A stretch of DNA of 64,000 nt, taken from contig NZ_CP113063.1 of the NCBI RefSeq assembly GCF_026625785.1, positions 4,960,001 through 5,024,000 of the forward strand. Reading direction: 5' to 3'. Positions within the stretch are counted from its first letter, which is position 1; each line of letters opens with the position of its first letter. Shown piece after piece: positions 60,132-64,000 of the stretch. The notes under the pieces are model-generated. The model was not told the origin of the DNA, searched no databases, and saw only the letters and a list, made by a program, of their open reading frames with translations. The DNA is from Gordonia sp. SL306 (GTDB taxonomy: Bacteria > Actinomycetota > Actinomycetes > Mycobacteriales > Mycobacteriaceae). The position numbers and the translations under genes were made by a program.

Positions 60132-62944
60132 CCCGGCTCGACGACTTCACCGACCGGCTCGCCTTCCGGCTCGACGACTTCCAGCGCCGGGCCTGCGTCG
60201 CACTGGAGGCGGGGCACGGCGTCCTCGTCTGCGCGCCGACCGGCGCGGGGAAGACGATCGTCGGTGAGTTCGCCGTCCACCTCGCGCTCGCGGGCGGGAC
60301 GAAATGTTTCTACACGACGCCGATCAAGGCACTGAGCAACCAGAAGTACGCCGACCTGGTCGCGATCCACGGTGCGGACTCGGTCGGTTTGCTGACGGGG
60401 GATCAGTCGATCAACTCCGACGCGCCGGTGGTGGTGATGACCACCGAGGTCGTGCGGAACATGATCTACGCGAATTCACGTGCGCTGCAAGGACTTTCCC
60501 ATGTGGTGATGGACGAGGTGCATTTCCTCGCGGACCGGTTCCGCGGTGCGGTGTGGGAAGAGGTGATCCTGCACCTCGAACCGGCGGTGAGGGTCGTGAG
60601 TCTGTCCGCGACAGTCAGCAATGCCGAGGAGTTCGGCGACTGGATCCAGACGGTCCGCGGCGACACCACCGTCGTCGTCGACGAACACCGCCCGGTACCG
60701 CTGAGTCAGCACATGCTGGTGGGTACCCGGATGTTCGACCTCTTCGACCCGGCGGCCGACGCCCCGAGCCCGTCGAAAACGGTGCGTCCGCAGGTGAACC
60801 CGGAACTCAAGCGCTACATCCGACACCGGGTCCTGATGGCCGACGACCGGGACGACCGCGGTCGGGGCCGAGGTCGTCGCGGGCCACCGCCACGGGGCGG
60901 ACGACGAGGCGGAGGTGCCCGGCCGCCGTCCCGGCCCGATCTGGTCGCGCGTCTCGATCGAGAAGGTCTGCTGCCTGCGATCGGCTTCATCTTCTCCCGC
61001 GCAGGCTGCGATGGCGCCCTCGCACAGTGCCTGCGGTCGGGGCTGCATCTGCTGACCCCGCAGGAGTCCCAGGCGGTCGACGAGGTGGTGGACCGGCACC
61101 TGACCGAACTGTCACCCGCGGACGAAGAAATCCTCGGGGTCGCCGAGTGGCGGGCGGGTCTGCGTCGGGGCTTCGCCGCCCACCACGCTGGACTGCTGCC
61201 GACCTTCCGGCACACCGTGGAGGAACTCTTCACGCTCGGTCTGGTCAGAATGGTCTTCGCCACGGAGACCCTCGCGCTCGGTATCAACATGCCGGCCCGC
61301 ACCGTCGCCCTCGAGCGGCTGATCAAGTTCAACGGTGAAGCCCACGTCGACCTGACGCCCGGTGAGTTCACCCAGTTGACCGGTCGGGCCGGTCGGCGCG
61401 GGATCGACGTCGAAGGGCACGCAGTGGTCGTGTGGACGCCCGACCTCGTGCCCGAAGAGGTCGCGGGTCTGGCCGGCGCCCGGACCTTTCCGCTGCGTAG
61501 CTCGTTCCAGCCCGAATACAACATGGCGGTCAACCTGATCGGCCGCCTCGGCCTCGCCGGCTCGCGTGAACTCCTGAACCGGTCCTTTGCCCAGTTCCAG
61601 GCAGACCGATCGGTGGTCGGTCAGGCGCACAAGGCCGACGAGGCCCGTCGGCGGTTGCGCAAGCTCGACATCGAACTGACCGGGGCGGCCGAGAACCGTG
61701 GGATCGAGCCGGGCGTCCTCGACGCCGACGACAATCCCGACAGCCAGGAGATCTATGCGGGGTTCCTCGGCTATGTGCAACTGCGCGAGGACATCCGGCG
61801 CCGTGAACGAGAACTCAAGTTCGAGCGCCGCACGGCCAACACGCAGTCGACGGTTGCCGATCTGGCCGCCTTGAAGCGAGGGCACGTGATCGGCCTCCAC
61901 GGTGGTCGCCACCGAGGTCTCGCGGTGGTCCTCGAACCCGCGGCGCAAGCGGTGGACCCCAAGCCGTTGGTGTTGAGCGAGGATGCCTGGTGCGGCCGGG
62001 TCGGCACCCGCGACTTCGTGAATCCGCCACAGGTTCTCGGCAACATGCGGTTGCCCAAACACGTCGACCGACGGACCGGGAAAGGGCGTCGCGACCTCGC
62101 GTCCGCACTGCGATCGACCGGTATCGAGATGCCGCGTGGTCGGTCGAAGAAGCAGCGTGCGGTCGCCGCCGACGATCGTGAACTCGGCCGTCTGCGTTCG
62201 ACGTTGCGCAATCACCCCGCACATCGTCTCGACGGAAACGACGAACTGTTCCGTCTCGCGGAGCGACGCAATCGGGTGGTCCGCGAGATCGCGTCCGCCG
62301 ACCGCGCGATCGGGGAACGCACCTCGACGCTCGGGGTGCAGTTCGGCCGGATCGTCGGCGTCCTCGCCGAACTGGGGTATCTCGATGCCTCCGATGGACC
62401 CGGCGGCCGGGAGACATCGGTGACCGCGGCGGGTCATCTACTCAGCCGAATCTACAGCGAGAGCGACCTGCTGGTGACCGAGTGCATCAGGGCCGGGATC
62501 TGGGACGCGTTGGCTCCGCATGAACTGGCCGCAGTGGTCGCCGCGATGGTCTTCGAGGCCCGCCGGGAGAGCTACTCGGGCATCGACGCGATGCCCGGCA
62601 ACGCCGCGCAACGCGATGCTCTCGCCCGCACTGTCGAGATCTGGCGGGAGGTGACCGCCGTCGAGTCCAGGCATCGCGTCGACCCCACGCGGGAACCGGA
62701 CACCGGATTCTCGGTTGCGGTGTCGCTGTGGGCATCTGGGCGTTCGCTCACCGAATCCCTCGCCGCTGCGGGCGAGCGCGGTCAGTTGCTGTCGCCGGGT
62801 GATTTCGTCCGGTGGAATCGTCAGGTCATCGACCTCCTGGAACAGATCCGGCTCGGAGTGGGGGCCGATACACGGCTCGCCGGTTCGGCACGCGCCGCCG
62901 TCGGCGCGATCCGGCGTGGCGTGGTGGCTGCGGAGCTGCGCTGA
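60128..62944 (+). CDS. helY: Ski2-like DEAD/DEAH-box helicase HelY
   Basis: A 938-residue superfamily 2 helicase. The Q-motif-like start FRLDDFQRRACVALEAG, Walker A APTGAGKT (36-43), TTPIKALSNQKY (motif Ia), DEVH box in VVMDEVHFLADRFRG, SLSATVSN (motif III) and the second RecA domain with FATETLALGINMP and QLTGRAGRRGID (motifs V-VI) are all present. C-terminal helical domains are of the Ski2/Mtr4 type. A basic Arg/Gly-rich insert occupies residues ~241-270 between the RecA domains. The role is probably RNA or DNA unwinding; M. tuberculosis HelY is Rv2092c. It is coupled to tatC by a GTGA overlap. Confidence 0.95.
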   Translation: MTRLDDFTDRLAFRLDDFQRRACVALEAGHGVLVCAPTGAGKTIVGEFAVHLALAGGTKCFYTTPIKALSNQKYADLVAIHGADSVGLLTGDQSINSDAPVVVMTTEVVRNMIYANSRALQGLSHVVMDEVHFLADRFRGAVWEEVILHLEPAVRVVSLSATVSNAEEFGDWIQTVRGDTTVVVDEHRPVPLSQHMLVGTRMFDLFDPAADAPSPSKTVRPQVNPELKRYIRHRVLMADDRDDRGRGRGRRGPPPRGGRRGGGARPPSRPDLVARLDREGLLPAIGFIFSRAGCDGALAQCLRSGLHLLTPQESQAVDEVVDRHLTELSPADEEILGVAEWRAGLRRGFAAHHAGLLPTFRHTVEELFTLGLVRMVFATETLALGINMPARTVALERLIKFNGEAHVDLTPGEFTQLTGRAGRRGIDVEGHAVVVWTPDLVPEEVAGLAGARTFPLRSSFQPEYNMAVNLIGRLGLAGSRELLNRSFAQFQADRSVVGQAHKADEARRRLRKLDIELTGAAENRGIEPGVLDADDNPDSQEIYAGFLGYVQLREDIRRRERELKFERRTANTQSTVADLAALKRGHVIGLHGGRHRGLAVVLEPAAQAVDPKPLVLSEDAWCGRVGTRDFVNPPQVLGNMRLPKHVDRRTGKGRRDLASALRSTGIEMPRGRSKKQRAVAADDRELGRLRSTLRNHPAHRLDGNDELFRLAERRNRVVREIASADRAIGERTSTLGVQFGRIVGVLAELGYLDASDGPGGRETSVTAAGHLLSRIYSESDLLVTECIRAGIWDALAPHELAAVVAAMVFEARRESYSGIDAMPGNAAQRDALARTVEIWREVTAVESRHRVDPTREPDTGFSVAVSLWASGRSLTESLAAAGERGQLLSPGDFVRWNRQVIDLLEQIRLGVGADTRLAGSARAAVGAIRRGVVAAELR

Positions 62945-62961
62945 GGGCGACCTCGACGGCC

Positions 62962-63010
62962 TTACCACACACGCGTCAGGAGCACACTGGGCTCCCGACG
63001 TGTGAGGTAA
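62962..63010. other. imperfect inverted repeat after helY
   Basis: TTACC-ACACACG-CGTC-AGGAGC and its near complement GCTCCCGACGTGTGAGGTAA surround an 8-nt loop (ACACTGGG region). One mismatch and a small bulge break the stem. It lies 18 nt after the helY stop in a 207-bp gap; a terminator of the tatA-tatC-helY unit is the simplest reading. Confidence 0.5.
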
Positions 63011-63151
63011 CGTTCTCCACGCGGTCGGGAGTACGGGGTGGGCCGGTTCGACCACCCGCCGTGGGACCCGCGGCGGGGCACGTTCCTCCCTCGACGACCA
63101 CCATATCCAGGCGTAACGGTGCCCAGACACCGGGCAGAGCGGGAGAGACGC

Positions 63152-64000
63152 ATGAGCGAGCCGAACGATCCGAGCCGTCCGAGCGGACAGCAGCCGGAGT
63201 CGGATGGATCGGACCCGGCGACGGCAAAGGATGCCTCGACGCCCGACGCGGCACCCGCGCCGCACACACAGCAACCCGAGTACCCGCAACCGGGTTTCTC
63301 CCAGACCGGCCATCCGGATCAAGCCCCCGGACCGGCCGGCCCTCCACAGCCGCATGGCCAACCAACCTACGGTCAACCCGCCTACGGGCAACCCACCTAC
63401 GGGCAGCCGGCCTACGGGCAGCCGGTGTATGGCCAGCCGGTGTATGGCCAACCCGGCCAGGGGGAGCAAGTCCCGGGTCCGCAGGGCTACGGCCAGCAGA
63501 GCTACGGCCAGCAGAGCTACGGTCGGCCGCCCGTCTACGGCGCGCAACAGCCGGCCGCGGGCGACTTTCCGCCTGCCCAGGGGTTCGCGCCCGGGCAGCC
63601 CGGCCAATACGGTGCACCGGGTCAGTACGCGGGTCCCGGGCAGTACGCGGGCTCGGGTCAGTACGGTGATCCATCCCAACAGAGTGGAGGGTACGGTCCG
63701 CCGCCCGGCGATCAAACCCAACAGCAGTACCCGGGTCCGCCGCAGTACGGCCAGTTCGGGGGCGACCAGTTCTCGTCGATGGCCACCCCTCAAGGCAAGT
63801 CGGGGCGCCGCCGACTGCTGCTGTTCGGCGGCGGGGCTGCGATCCTGATCGCGGCGATCGTTCTGATCACCGCATTCGTCGTGCCGGGCTGGGCGCCGAA
63901 GACGATCTCACAGGACGCCGTGCAAGAGGGCGTCAAGAAGGTCCTCACCGAGGACTATCAGGCCAGCGAGGTCTCCGACGTCGCGTGCCCGTCCGGCGAA
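63152..64000 (+). CDS. YGQP-repeat, single-pass membrane protein with DUF4333-like domain (3' end outside window)
   Basis: Read directly from the sequence: ATG 63152, with GGGAGAG upstream, opens a frame that is still open at the window end (283 codons). The N-terminal ~215 residues are Pro/Gln/Gly/Tyr-rich, including six YGQP-x pentapeptides (residues 73-102) and later YGQQS and GQYAG-type repeats. After a basic stretch a membrane helix lies at ~222-246. It is followed by ISQDAVQEGVKKVLTEDYQ and VSDVACPSGE, which look like the start of a DUF4333 domain. The position after helY matches Rv2091c. Topology is cytoplasmic N terminus, external C-terminal domain. Confidence 0.85.
   Translation, partial: MSEPNDPSRPSGQQPESDGSDPATAKDASTPDAAPAPHTQQPEYPQPGFSQTGHPDQAPGPAGPPQPHGQPTYGQPAYGQPTYGQPAYGQPVYGQPVYGQPGQGEQVPGPQGYGQQSYGQQSYGRPPVYGAQQPAAGDFPPAQGFAPGQPGQYGAPGQYAGPGQYAGSGQYGDPSQQSGGYGPPPGDQTQQQYPGPPQYGQFGGDQFSSMATPQGKSGRRRLLLFGGGAAILIAAIVLITAFVVPGWAPKTISQDAVQEGVKKVLTEDYQASEVSDVACPSGE
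63368..63457 (+). repeat. six tandem YGQP-x codon repeats
   Basis: Six 15-bp units encode Tyr-Gly-Gln-Pro-x (x = A, T, A, V, V, G). Codon usage varies between units, with some adjacent copies nearly identical, so part of the expansion looks recent. Confidence 0.85.

Overview
The window is high-GC actinobacterial DNA, packed with genes and frequent 4-bp start/stop overlaps. It has a Pup-proteasome locus, mycothiol ligase MshC, an F420-type LLM oxidoreductase, split mutA/mutB and IdeR/DtxR-type iron boxes. The gene order from about 20.3 to 64 kb follows, in one orientation, the Mycobacterium tuberculosis Rv2141c-to-Rv2091c segment as I remember it: M20 peptidase, PEBP, pyrD, lppL, uppP, mshC cassette, PAC2, metH, hisE/hisG, RecB-like nuclease, trmI, mpa, dop, pup, prcBA, pafABC, tatAC, helY. 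That points to a mycolic-acid actinomycete. Gordonia or a close relative is my best guess; the genus is inference.

Layout. 0-4 kb: methylmalonyl-CoA mutase (mutA tail, mutB) and its GTPase chaperone meaB. 4-15.3 kb: an iron-regulated siderophore locus. It holds a lipoprotein binding protein, entA, a stand-alone isochorismatase, entE, an EntS-like exporter, a separate aryl carrier protein, an FAD-dependent halogenase, a CPA2 antiporter and an ornithine/lysine N-monooxygenase, with four IdeR-type boxes. 15-20 kb: an F420-type oxidoreductase, a nucleoside hydrolase, an MscS channel, a thiolase/DUF35 pair and tRNA-Leu(GAG). 20-30 kb: M20 peptidase, PEBP protein, pyrD, DUF5703, lppL-like lipoprotein, uppP, and a conserved three-gene cassette (histidine phosphatase, DUF3090, SCO1664 family) ahead of mshC. 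30-46 kb: PAC2 protein, metH, a MarR/DHA2 efflux pair, a GT-C-like membrane protein, an alpha/beta hydrolase with a divergent XRE/MmyB regulator, HAD phosphatase, hisE-hisG, a two-component system and a thioesterase. 46-63 kb: RecB-like nuclease and trmI, then the Pup-proteasome system (mpa, dop, pup, prcB, prcA, pafA, pafB, pafC), interrupted by an oppositely oriented alpha-glucan phosphorylase, then tatA, tatC and helY. The window ends inside a YGQP-repeat membrane protein.

How the genes work together. The siderophore genes supply 2,3-dihydroxybenzoate (EntA, isochorismatase), activate it (EntE), load it on the free carrier protein, probably chlorinate it there (halogenase), and supply N-hydroxy-ornithine or -lysine. 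No isochorismate synthase, NRPS or uptake permease/ATPase is in the window, so the pathway must be completed elsewhere. The inferred product is a halogenated mixed catecholate-hydroxamate siderophore. In the Pup system Dop deamidates Pup-GGQ, PafA ligates it to substrates, Mpa unfolds them and PrcBA degrades them.

A recurring feature is start codons 6-8 nt downstream of a -10-like hexamer with no ribosome binding site, as expected for leaderless transcripts. This helped choose several starts. The longest stretch without an established gene is 10325-10676. I see no insertion sequence, prophage or CRISPR array.
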